Positions 1 to 11,900 of a DNA stretch of 64,000 bases are shown piece after piece. Each line of letters starts with the position of its first letter. The first letter of the stretch is position 1. Origin of the DNA: Yamagishiella unicocca (Eukaryota; Chlorophyta; Chlorophyceae; Chlamydomonadales; Volvocaceae); assembly GCA_003116995.1 (NCBI GenBank), contig BDSL01000011.1, forward strand, positions 992,001 through 1,056,000. Reading direction: 5' to 3'. The notes below the pieces were generated by a model. That model was given only the letters and a program-made list of their open reading frames with translations. It was not told the origin of the DNA and made no database searches. Both the position numbers and the translations under genes were made by a program.

Positions 1-1222
1 GGCTCAATAATGCCGCGCGGATTGACGCGAAGACCAGCTGCGTGCACGCAAAGCACTCGTATATGTCGCTAAGCACCCGAATCCGCACCGCACGCGCAGG
101 GGAGATCGGCAGTAGAAGCCCGCATGGCAGCCCACCCCCACGCGGCCCGCCGCATTTAGCTCACATGTCCCAAGCCCCCAACGCAACCGTCCACCTCCTT
201 CCCGCAGCGATGCCCACCCACCACAACTCCTACCCGCCCCACCCTCCGTCCTGACTCCCATGGTGCCCTCTCCCAGCCCTCCTGCTCTCGGCATCCCCTC
301 GCAGACCCTTCCGCCCCGCACCTTGCCGGGATGGGCCGCCTGTTCAACGGCGCCGCCCTGCGTCAGATGCGCCTCCGGTAGTAGGCTCGCTTCTTTTCTT
401 TGCGGTATCATGACTTGCCAAGTCAGGAGGGCTACGTGCAAGTAACGCTAGAAGTCACAAGAGCCGTTCGGGCGCTGCACACGCACGGCCAGGAATACAC
501 GTCGTGCCCGTCATACGGTATGTTGTGGCGATGTACGGCGCTGCGCGCAAGTAGCCTAAGCAAGAGCTGCTGCGGGATGTCATATGTCTGGTAGCTGGGT
601 GATTGTTGTAACGGTTACAGTGGGTTCCAGACCAGCTGGGTGGTGCTACCTTCCGAGGGCGCTGTACGAAGGACGAGGGCCATCGACCCACACCCGTGGC
701 GCCCTGCTGGGCCCACGGTCCCGCGTACATGATCCGCAATAAACGGTACCACGGGTAATATATACCGAAGACGCTACCGCCCTCTACCGCAACCCCAGTT
801 TGTGCCTCCGCAAACCCAGTTTGTTGTTCCGCTTGTTTCCACGCCGCTGTGCCTGGAAGCCTTCATCTACTAGGACTTCAATATTTGCTGCTAGCGGTCA
901 ACGTGTACGTCAGTCCAGGGGCGGAGGTGGCGGAGGCGACGCGCCACGCGCGTTATCTGCACATAAGCGACAGCAGCCCGTCGCAGCTTCGAAACTATCC
1001 AGTGAATGACGCTACAAAAGATCTCGTGGTCGCGCTGGGGTTTCCTGTTTTCCCTGTGCCTTTTGGGGCGTCTGCTGGCTGCTATCGCGCTGGCTTGCCG
1101 TACGGAGAGGTCTCGGTTTGGGCCCCCCCCTCCTGTTCTGGGCCCGCCGTCCGGGCTTGCGCACATTGTAACATCTTCAGAAAGTATCACAAGCCACTCA
1201 GGTACCGCCGCCCTCCTCTCAC
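1..1222. other. No firm gene; one dispersed-repeat copy
   Basis: Several overlapping open frames run here on both strands, but none has a convincing start, exon borders or family match. The plus-strand frame around 849-1080 reads protein-like for about 70 residues and carries a possible donor after 930, yet no partner exon was found. A copy of the dispersed motif described at 3018-3060 lies at about 601-650 in inverted orientation. Confidence 0.5.
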
Positions 1223-1445
1223 CTTATCACAATCGCTAAGCCATAGTGAGCTGTTGTCCTCCGCCACATAGCCGTACCCTCGTTTTTTCTTGGACCAAGT
1301 TCCAGCTATGAAGCCAACCGCGGTAAAGCCAGCTGCGACAACTCCAAAAGCCGCATTTGAGCCCACTACAGCTGCAGCAAAAACTAAAGGTCTCCACGGA
1401 ACCATCTTGATGACGCTGGGCACGTATTCGGCTAAAAAATCCAAT
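1223..1445 (-). CDS. Orphan exon of a predicted membrane protein
   Basis: A 223-nt open segment is bounded by an acceptor (CCCATAG, just above 1445) and a good donor (AAG|GTGAGA, just below 1223). It would be entered in phase 2 and left in phase 0. It encodes 74 residues with two hydrophobic stretches rich in Ala, Val, Gly and Phe, beginning near residue 20 (VFAAAVVGSNAAFGVVAAGF) and continuing to about residue 49. A basic SKKKR patch follows, as at a membrane-cytosol border. I do not recognise the family. A second minus-strand open segment at about 2905-2960 (motif LGLYPFIMYRPMLLLASRF) ends in the matching phase and may be the preceding exon, but its donor is weak. The rest of the gene was not found. 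Exon-like character is seen in the sequence; membership of a functional gene is inference. Confidence 0.45.
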
Positions 1446-3433
1446 CTATGGGTATGCCCCTGACCCCCGTAGCCGCGTTGGCAGCACCCCTGCCGTACGA
1501 AAAAGTAGGAGGGTTTCAAGATGGCAGCATTATTGCGCCCGTAATGCGTGTAAAGCCTTTGCGCAGAGAATACGTGCGTGTTGGTGCATACGCAATAAAC
1601 GTAAGGAGGATGCCGTTTACGTCCTTCGCGTATATGATCGCTGATTAACTACACCTACCTGCTCAGTCCTGCTTTATAACGGAGCGTATGCTTCGTTGGT
1701 TTAAACTTTCACACTTCATATTCACAGTAAAACCGACATACCGGTATTGATTGGTTTGTCGATGTATCTGAAGCCATTGCACAGCAACGCTGGCATTTTT
1801 TTCTTGACACTCCATCTGCGGCTCTTTAGCTCGGTTTGCGCCAGGATTCATGGAGAGGATCGGGACCGGTCGTAGGCCCTTCCTTTTATGTATCAATGAC
1901 TTGCACGCAATTGCTGTATTAAACCTTTGCGTGACTCCGAACGGCCATCGGGCCACATGGGGCCGCATACCTGCGCATAACAATACGTCCAACGTCGCAT
2001 CCAAACTAATATGGCCAAACGAGTATGAACATGGGCATTACTCCGCATCGACAGCTGCTACATCCTGCCTGGGAAGTCACTTATAACGGTCACCGGTGGG
2101 CGTCATACCGCGATACCGGTACATTAGGTGCCAAGTTCGTTGGAGTGCTTTCGTGTCGTTTGATTGTACATCGAGTAAACTGTGTAGAGCTACTCTATCC
2201 CACATCGGTAGCAGATAGGACATGAGCAAGCAATAATGTTCAGGCGGGAGTGGCTGCAAGCGGCTGTTGCGCTGCTGTTTAACCTTGCAATCTAGAGGTA
2301 ATTGCATGGAATGCGTGGAAAGGGCCAAAGTGCGAAACCATAAGAACGATATCCGCCGCGGGGCAAGAGATGGGCGAGAACCAGTTGACAGGTGTCAGAG
2401 CCGCCTGCACGTGTGCGACGTAAGGTGAAGCACAATCAGTGACACGCATACATAAGTTGCCAACTGGCTAGGCAGGCGTAAGCAACACTCGCGTGAACGG
2501 TCGCTTATACTGCAGTTGGTGTGCCTTTGGGTTACACGTCTCTGGGCGGGTGCAGCTATTTGTCACTCAGCTGTTGATCAGAATTTTAGAGTTTGCCATA
2601 TCTCGATTGGATACCTTCTGATCAGTGGTTTTTAAAGTAATATTACTTAAATGGAATAAATCGGGTTTTGGGGCTTGGAAAAAACGGAACAGATTGAGGC
2701 CGACCCGTACATTTTTCTTACTTCAGCCATAAACGCCCATTCCTGTCTGGCGTGGCGGAACCAGCAGAAACAGGACCCCAACAAGTGGCAGATTTCCTAT
2801 CCTGCCAAGTACCCCTGGGCCGAGCGTGTGCCTGCTGACGTGGACAGCGGGGAAGTTCACGACAAAGTGCGCTGCGTTCCCGTTTGGTGACGCACTGCGG
2901 AAGCGGCTGGCCAGCAGCAGCATTGGGCGGTACATGATGAACGGGTAGAGACCCAGCGCTACTGTATGTGCTGCGGTTTGCCCTAACAAATGACATTAAG
3001 AAACACACCAACTGGCTCTACCTTTTAAGGTCTGGAGCCCACTGTAACGATTACAACAACACCAACTGTACGTGGCTCTGGGTCTGTGAAATGACTTGTA
3101 ACTTATCGGGGGGGTCCGGGCGGGGCTTCGTCCCCCCCAGCGCCGCACAGCTATGGAACAAATATCAAACACCCCTTAAATTTTATAACTTCAGATGGAA
3201 TATATCACCCCCGTAAAACGAAACGAAAACACTGTCTTCTGATCTGTTATACTGTTACATTTACTAGTATGTAATACGCCCACCCATACAAGCTCTGCCA
3301 ATGCTTGTAATCTACTTATTACCTCCCAAACCTTTTGCCACGGCATGCTTCTCCATGTCCACACCGTCCACGGAACAGCGACTTTGTCCAGCCGCATGCG
3401 GACATCTGCTCATGCTATAACTAGGCAAGTCCA
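1446..3433. other. Mostly non-coding; possible second membrane exon
   Basis: Apart from the possible upstream membrane-protein exon near 2905-2960 (minus strand), this stretch shows only short unsupported frames. Base composition is more A+T-rich than the gene bodies, consistent with intergenic DNA. A dispersed-repeat copy is listed separately at 3018-3060. Confidence 0.4.
3018..3060 (+). repeat. Dispersed ~45-bp motif, four copies in window
   Basis: The shared pattern is CTACC, a short T-rich spacer, GGTCTGG, then CCACTGTAACCGTTACAACA with small variations. Copies: 3018-3060 (+), 38968-39008 (+), 43838-43882 (+), and about 601-650 in inverted orientation. Two of them sit in intron 1 of the tandem paralogues at 38.6 and 42.7 kb. 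The copies share no longer flanking homology that I could see, so this may be the conserved end of a small mobile element. That reading is inference; the recurrence itself is visible. Confidence 0.65.
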
Positions 3434-3438
3434 TTACA
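3434..3438 (-). terminator. Probable poly(A) signal of lipase 1
   Basis: TTACA on the plus strand is TGTAA on the coding strand, the usual poly(A) signal of volvocine algae. It lies about 237 nt beyond the lipase 1 stop codon. Confidence 0.4.
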
Positions 3439-3674
3439 GAACATGTTAAAGAAACTAAGGACAACCAAGGTCACAACTGCTGAAACACCATAGGGAATGT
3501 ACATGAAAGGAACAAATACGTAAGGATACACGCTTACTCCTGCTGCTGACGTGCGACTATGCTAGTGCCGTTGCGTCTGCGATTGCACTTTCCTTGCGCC
3601 GCTGCAATGGTGGGCGAGGCTACTGCCGAAATTAGGTACAGCAGCAGTCGTCCCGGGCCGTTGACGCATTTTCT

Positions 3675-6600
3675 TCAAATGTGCAGGTTCTGCTTAAGTG
3701 AAGAAAGCGTCTTCTGCACCGTCCGGTTCATCATCTCCAGGTAGGTCTCGCCGCTATGGTCAGAGACGCCCTGGCCGCTGGTGAGGGCAGCCAAGATGTG
3801 GATCTCCGTCTCAGCGCCTTCCGAGTACTGCTCGTCGAAAGGTAGTGCCTGCGGTTTGCAGCGCAGTCAAGTGACCATGGCATGTTATGATCCGAAGCGC
3901 CGCGTCGAGGCGTGCATCAGAACACGGCTAGATTTTGCAGCATATGGTTTGACACCTATGCCCCTGCCTGAGCTTACTAGGCTCAAATTAGGCTCCCGCG
4001 GTTCTTCATTATCTTGCCTACTTACCGTCTACACCCGTCCAAAAGCTGTCCAAAAGGGCTACAGGATCAGTCCTCGCCCTAGCTACCCTGTCTATCTAGC
4101 TATCTTCTCACCTCATCTGATGGCTTAGTTCCGCTGGATGGGACGTTCTTCATCTCCAGGGAGTTGCGGCCGATGCGCGGCACGCCGTCGTGCGACAGCC
4201 GCACCGCGCGGCCACTGTGACGGAATAATCCCAGCATGCGGGGAACGCTGGACGGAAGAAGACACACATTAATGGGGGGTAGGGATGTTTCATTGTTGAC
4301 AGCAAGAGGCCTTAACTCGCCGAAGGATAAGGATGATGTTACCATCACAGCGCCTACGACAGCCTATGCAACTACGGTAAATGAATGCGTCTTCTCTGTT
4401 CATAAGCCATTTCACATATTGGCTTACCTGACTTCAGCGCCCCAGCGCAAGGTATGAAACAGGCCAGTCAACGCACCGACGGAAGCACGAACCTGTTACC
4501 GTTCCGTTACCTGTATCCTTTGGCCCCAAGCCTGCTACAATGAACATAACTCTCCGCACTAAGATTTACCAACTGTACCAACTGACCTGGGAACTGCGTC
4601 CTTGGGGTTGGTCAGGCGCCATGCGTCGAACACGTTGCTGTCGAACAATTCCGCGAAAGCCGTGTTGCCGACACGGGGTGAGCCGAGCGTGTATAGGGTC
4701 ACGCCCTTCACGCCAGGCATCTGGCCCCTTTGGAGTACGGAGAGGAGAGCGGGCAGGGGAGGATGGAGGATAATAAACCTCCAGGTATCGTGTGGCTTAG
4801 GTTGCGGGCCAGAGGTGGTCGTCGTTGGACGTACAGGCCGTGACACGAATCGGCGGCCAGAAACCGAGATCCTGTGACCTGGTCGATGGAGCACCGGTGA
4901 ACTCCCGCACGGGGCCGTGACGCCTCTCTATATATAAAGCGTCATATACATATAAGGCGTATATATACTATATATACTACACCATATACTTATACTATCT
5001 ACTGCAACGTAAAGTTTCGGTTCGGCTGCTGTCAGACTGCAACAACTTTGATTTAGGATGTTCAAAGTTTTTCCCTTGGCCACACTCGTATCCGTCAGGG
5101 AGGAAGGGACGGGAACGCCCCTACATACCTGCGCAGCCCCAGCTCGAACGCGGCCAGCGTGGCCAGAGCTCCACCCAGCGAGTGACCAGTGAACATCACC
5201 TGCCAGGGGCCCTTGCCGCCGCCTTGTGCGATGGTGTCCTTCATAAGGACGTCCACGGCGTCTCGCACGCTCGTGTAGGCTTGCATGAAGCCGTTGTGGA
5301 CTTTAACCTGTGGACGGTTGGATGGCAGTAATGGGTGGGTGGCTGGGTGGCTGGGTGGGTATTTCGTTTCACCGAGGCGGACGGGTGAGGAAACACAAAC
5401 CCGCTGAATCAATCTTCCATTAGCGGATCATGCAGAGCTCCCATAGTGTGCGGGAGGGTGCGAGGAAAGGTTGCGGACCGTCAATACACCACGTTCCTCT
5501 GGGCCCTGTGTAACATGACCATCACCGACACATCATCCTACAAAGTGAGTGGCTGTCAGCTGGCAACCAAATAAAAAGCAACCAATTGAATGGCCCGGGT
5601 ACCTACGTCCTCAATCCGGTCACCAGCCATGGTCCTGAAGGTGGAGCGGTGCACGTTCATGTCCGTAACAATGTCCTGCCATTTGACCTGCAGGTAGGGG
5701 CGGTCACAGGTATAGCGGTTAGACAGTTGCGTCAAGGCGTGGTTGCTGGTTACCCAGGCGACGCTGCACGATAACGCATTCGCACCTTGGAGGATCTCCA
5801 GGGCGTGTTCAACCACCATCCCATATACACCCTGCGACCTTCAGCCCTGCTGCGCGTCCGGCTGGCGATTAAGAATGCTTGCGCTCATCCACAGCAACGT
5901 TTGTTTCCCTTTTATTTTCCCCGAAGGGCAACGAAACTACATCCCCCACGTACCGTCTCGGTCCCGCGGAACGCGAAGACCACCTCGCGCCTCTCCAGGT
6001 CTCGGAGCATCCAGACCTGCGGTATGAAAGCAAGGACAGCAAGCGACTTGTACCCATTGCTCGTCGGCAGGCAGCTGCAGATGATGGTTTAGCTACGGGC
6101 AGGACAATCGAAGCCGTTAATGGCTTTTATAAGCGGTATACATGTGTTTTGTGCGAACTACCTTTTGAGTTAACCAAGAGTCCTGTCTGGATTACGAGCG
6201 AGCGAATAAGTACCATTGTCTTTCATTCTGGCGTGGAGCGACGCAATCCATTTCCGAGTGGACTCGACATTACACATAAGGCCCTGCAGGTCCAGCGCAT
6301 CCCATCTGCTCCCACCTGCGTGTCCGTCTTCTTGTTTTCGACGAACGCAATGGGCGTCAGCTTCCCCAGGCTACCGTCCTCCTCTCGGCGCACTAGGCTG
6401 GCCAGCACCGACCAGGGGTTGCTGACCGTCTCCCCGCCAGGCAGCTGCACCTTGGCGGCAGAGACGGGAGGGGCAGCCGGGACAGCGCCTGCGTAGGTTT
6501 TTGACGTTGGGATAGGGCAGAGAGACATCTGCTGGGCGTGGGGTGAAGTAAAGGAATTCCTGTCACCGAAAAGGAACGGCATGACGGCGGGCACAGTGCG

Positions 6601-8936
6601 ACTTGTTACAGCGACATCGCACTCCCCACAACCCAATCCAGAAATTAACCTATCTCCTAATGCGACCAATGCTGTGCCTTGTGTGCCATATCTGAGCACT
6701 AGCTAGTAGATTTACTCGTTCCTACCCAACCCCGACAGTAGTGCTGCTCACCACGGCTGCGGGCGTTTCCCAACTTCGCCGGCGCCTTCATTGCCTCCGA
6801 AACTGCCGCGCTAGCCGCCTGCAGGAACACGCATGTCGAAAACAGGTCAGGACAGGTCGTCAGGATAGGACGGGACAGCGCCGTGTCGGGCAATTGCTCA
6901 TCTTCAGGTGAGCATTAGGGTTGGCCCCCCAGCGTCATGCCGTTCGCTTCTCACTGACTAAATGCACCTGAGCACCATGCATGGCATTGCAACCCTCCAT
7001 CCCTGGCCACCTTCAGGGCCGCCACGGCCACGGCCGATTCAGCGACGCTCGTGTTGGGCGTCAGGTTCTTAACATCAGCTGGATCGGCGATCGCGAAGGA
7101 GGACATGCGGCAGCGCAGGGTCACGGTGGAGGCCATAGCGCCGGAAGCTGCGACAACCGGGAAGGGGCGGGGCGGGTTGGTTTGCATGTGCACGGTCGAG
7201 GCGAACTTGACGGTTGATTACGGTTGAGTTCGTTGAGGTATACAACGTTTCATCGCGGTTTACAACGCTCATGCCGGCTCATGCCGGCTCATGACAGCTC
7301 ATGACCAATCACGATACATCACAACACGGTTCATCACGGCTGATCACAGCCCAAACATTGGAAGCGATAGCATCAGTGTGTTGGTGAGAATGGCTGCGCG
7401 ATCTACCTAGCTAGCTAGCTTACCGGCAAGCGGCAGGACGAGGGTCTGCTCCTGGCCATCCTTGCTAATCAGGGTCTTCAAGTCAAGCGTCGCCTGCCCC
7501 AGGATGTCGTCCGCATTGAGGGAATCATCGTCGTACACCCGTACAACGAGCGCGTCGGTGACGGGGTTCCTGCAGAGCGCCAGGGAGGGTAAGTGCATCG
7601 GCATGCGTCAAGGGCGGAGGGGGCGAAAGAATGTTCCGTTTATCCTCAAGTTAAAAAAAACTGAGACCCAGCAGAATAACCTTGGGGTTGATAAAGCAAT
7701 TGACAATTGAGACAGTTCTCAGTGTAAGTCTAGTCTACGGTGAACTACACGGTGGCTCCATGCCTTCGCTGCGCTGCCATGTGCCGCACGTGGCATGTGC
7801 CGTACGCGCCATGTGCCGTACGCGCCATGCACCATGCGCCAATTGTCAAGGTTGGGAGGCGGCACGAGGCGGATGCCTGCGTGATGAACAACTTCACCAT
7901 GATCACATACAGTGCGCATGCATCCACAGCAGCCTGTAGCAGCCATATACCCGTCTCCGTTCGTTGGACCTATTTTAACCCCTCCCTGGAGGGGTGCATG
8001 GCCCACCTGATGTACATGAAGTGCTTCTCGTCCTTCCACGTGGGGTTGAGGCCCGCCGGAGCGGTTTTGGACTTGAAGGAGCCCTCCGCCGTCGACACCA
8101 CTGCGTAGGGGTTGGACTTGCCATTCCAGTCGGCAGCCTTCAATTTGGATGCGGCTAGAAGCTCCACCTTGAGAATGCCCCAGTGGGTCTCGGTCAGGAA
8201 GGTCCTGCACGCGTTCATGGATCCAGCAAGGCCGATGGGGGCCGACGCGGGCACGGTCAGGGGGGTATCCTGATCCCAGGCATATGCGTGAGAGAGGAGC
8301 CCGCCGGTAAGCTGCAAGCTGTTAGGCTGGTTGGAAGGCGGAGAAGATGAAGAGTCGCACATCTCCTGTACATCTGCAGCCCATCCAACTCATCGCATTC
8401 AGTCACAGTCACATCAGTGGACATCCTTTGGGCAGCCGCTCCTGACCAGTGTAAGCAGCGGTCCAGGGTTTTTCCCTAGCAAGGTCAACGTGATACATGC
8501 ATTATTCATGTGTTTTCCAGGCCCGCCTGCAGTCCTTTAGACCCACGGCGGTTGAAAGCTCGGATTTTTAACATTGACACCGACCATCGACCACGGCACG
8601 AACCCCCAAACCCGCCAATGCGCTTCTCTCCCCAGAGAGGCCCGCAACCACACGCGACCTCACTTGTCCAGGTACATGACGGACGACGCATCAACGTTCT
8701 TCTGCTCAAAGCCATCTCCAACTTTTGGGTGGAGGTAGGCCTCGAAGGCGGCTCCGGACAGCACCACCGCGAGCGGCAGATCGAAGGCAACCTTTGGCAG
8801 CGGCTTACTGTCCTGCGCTGGCACCTGGCGAGCCACAGACGCAGCGTGCCGGACAACCAGCGCATTTCGACGGCCCGGCTGGTTGACACGGCTGAAGGCG
8901 TCGCCGCGTTTTGGCGCGCAAACCGCTGATGAAGGC
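3675..8936 (-). CDS. C2-domain class-3 lipase (lipase 1), 5' end incomplete
   Basis: Predicted serine lipase of the class-3 (Lipase_3) alpha/beta-hydrolase family with an N-terminal C2 membrane-binding domain; expected to hydrolyse acyl lipids at a membrane surface. Exons read from high to low coordinate: 8664-8936, 8007-8204, 7424-7569, 7011-7147, 6752-6818, 6316-6488, 5954-6016, 5607-5687, 5129-5307, 4587-4727, 4112-4247, 3675-3848. All junctions keep phase and give at least 589 residues. The C2 part spans exons 2-4 of this list, with the Asp-rich loop YDDDSLNADDILG. The catalytic parts are AFRGTE (oxyanion strand), GHSLGG (nucleophile Ser), Asp in NPKDAVP and His in FRHSG. The first listed exon starts in phase 2, so a short upstream first exon with the ATG is missing, by analogy with the 17-nt first exon of lipase 2. 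The N-terminal part is rich in Arg, Ala, Ser and Val, like a plastid or mitochondrial targeting peptide. It shares its full exon plan with the gene at 17998-23573. Confidence 0.88.
4929..4998. repeat. TA-rich simple repeat in lipase 1 intron
   Basis: Repeated TATATA / ATATAC steps lie inside the intron between the GHSLGG exon and the following exon of lipase 1. It stands out from the GC-rich surroundings. Confidence 0.6.
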
Positions 8937-11900
8937 CTGCAATCCATGCAGTCGTGAGATTTCGTTGGTTCATGTGGCATCAGGATATCCCTTCAACGCG
9001 ATAGCAATCATGTCCCCTAGGACCCCACACTTAGGATCGAGTTTGTTCGTTTGTTCGCCCCAGGTTCCCTTGGGACACAGTAGCAAGCATGGTTACTCAT
9101 AGCGGAAAACCGTACCACTGCAGCTGCACGCTAGCAGGAACGCGACAGATCGTCGATGGTCGTGACCCCGCCGGCTTGGCGCATCCCCGTTGCAAGCCAT
9201 TGTTGCGCTGTCACGGGAGTGATAGCAAATTAGCACGCTTGTCTGCACATGTATATATCGGCATGTACATATAATCAGCAACATCCACACAAAATACGTC
9301 CACTTACTGTCGACCGTGCGTTATATCCCTTGCTGAGCAGCATCTTGCAGCAGGTGGCAGCAGCAGAGAGTTACAATCGGCAGCAGAGAGGTACAACCGG
9401 CAGCAACAACTGGAGCTCTAATGAGTGGGTTACACTTCCTCAGTGATCTAACAGCAGTGAAGTGGCCGATGCGTATGCAGCCTACAGGACACGTATGCAA
9501 CAGTGCCTACGTTGTGAACGCACAGCACAGTGTTCTTGCTTTTATGCACACGCTGACATCGTCCCTGGAGGGATTGGCAGGTATCGTACATATTCGATAG
9601 ATTCGATTCCGGAACGCCCAGTTCACAACGATGTGCCATGCATACGATGCCATGCATGGAGAGAATATAAGATGTTGAGCATCTTTTTATTTTTTTGTTA
9701 GGAATCTCGATGCGGAACGTGCCATGCATATGTATAGGAAGCGTAACCAACTGCCCTACTTCGGTTGCATGCAATGACTATCCATGCTTCTCGCCTCCAT
9801 GCATGCCCGATAGCATTTTAAAGCCTTTCATGTGATCTTAAATGTCGGCGGGATGCCTTTCCAGCTTCTGGCGCCTGCCTACATTTTGGCCGTCCGCTCG
9901 AAAGATTAACCGAACGTTTTACGTACTGCGGTGAGGCCCGGGACTGGGCCCATCTTCTTCTAGTCCTGGGCTTGGCCGGGCTTGGGACACTGTAACATCG
10001 TAAAATACATAAATAAATCGTAGGATTTGAGAAGTACAATAACTCGTATGCAATGCACCAGGGCTTGGCTGGTGAGAGGCCGTTCCTCGAAACGCTGATG
10101 CGATGGCTGCGGCCAAGGGGCCGGACGATGTGGCCAACGATGGGCGGGGGAGCCCGGCTGCCCGGGGGAGCCTCCGGATAGGGGGATAGGGCCCAGAAGC
10201 GAGCCATGGTACGAATGAAGCAGTGCTTGGGCACAGGAGTTTGTGTGGCTTATGGAACGCTGTGCAGCCCCGCCCTAGCACACATGGCTGGATGCAGGCG
10301 TTACACCGTACGAACATATGATGCCCGCGAGTTATGGCGTACGCATGAAAGTCATTGCTGCATTAATTCCATAACAGTGGCAAGGTGCTATCACGCGGGC
10401 AGGCGCCTGCGTGCCCCTAGCCTGCTGTGACGACCTGCCGCCCCTGGGCATTCGTCATCAGTGCTAGGCCTCACCAAATTGACGTCCTGCACAAAGGTTA
10501 CCCACGAGGAACTGGAATTTCATGAGGTGCTGCGTCGTCCCTCTCCCAAGTGTATCTGCTCACCTCCAGAAAGTGCGTGGACGAGCACTGTGTCCTTTCG
10601 ATTACAGTAAGGAAGGAAACGCCCGGAACGCGGAACCATTACCTGGGTACGTGATCAAAGCCCAACAATTGTTAATACAGGAATCTATGAAAATCAAGAA
10701 TATATTTAACTCTGCACTGCACATTTAGTCCCACGGGCTACCATAGACACATGCGACGGTGACACCAGCGCACCCTGCGAGGGTGGGTGCAGGCCAGGCT
10801 AGGTGATCAAGGGAGGTGATCATTCCAAACTGGATGAACAACGGTGAGCGAGGATATACCCTCTCAGTAACTGTATACGTCATAAGTCTGCGATATGTAA
10901 GCCTCCACGATTCATTTAAGTTCAGCTCCAAGCGCTACACTCAGCGCACGATCATATATTGCTAGAATCGACTCGATATGTCCCGGCGTTTCGTATCGTG
11001 ACATGAATAGTCGATCTGGAACAAAGTTGTTCAGGCGACGCTGCTAGAGCGCTGTAGCTGCATCGATCCTGGTATAAAGATTTACAGCAGTGGGCCCAGA
11101 GGAGGACTTCCATTTACTGCTCAACTCGGGAGGGCGCTAATTCTCGCCAACCGTTCATGCCGAAGCCGGTCACATCTTGTGCATACTACTCATCTTGGCC
11201 TTCCAGATACTACGCTAAGAAGTATATATCCAATCAAGTATTTTTCACGAGACTTCGCGCAGCGTACGCTGGCGTAATGTTCAAGGTACTGCCGCCAATG
11301 TCTTACTTCCGTAGTCGCACGGCACCTAGTTTGCGTGGGCCATGAAAGGCTTACGTTAGAACGTAAGCTATAACTCAGGATATAAGAGGACCACGTATAG
11401 TGTATCTTAGCTGGATTATTCCAGTTGCCCTGTTGCCGGTTCATAACAAAGCGATGTAGGCGAAGTCCACCACATAACGGCCAACCCCACTTGATAATAG
11501 ATAGGACATGCAAGACAAACAGCGCAGGACACAGTGTCACGATAATCTTGGTTCCGTAATGGTGCTCGTCCGGCCCGCGCAGTCCATTCGGTGCAAGCGC
11601 CGATGATGCCTTATAAAGGCTGTCTACCTTGCTTGATTTTATCTTTGTACAATTTTAAACGCACGCGAGGACAGCTTTGCTGTCATTATTTGTGAAGCTG
11701 TCTTAGTGAATCTAAAGTGAATGAACCACCTTTGCAGTGCGTGCCTCAGCAACTTCTCGTGGCTCAGCGCTATTTGCTTTGCGTTGGGAGGCTCCTCATA
11801 AAGACGATACACGCCACATCCCAAGCGCCTGGATCCCGCCAGCGTGGGTGATCTCCATACCTCTCCTAGTTCGGTTGCTGCCTATTACGATCCCGCAAAT

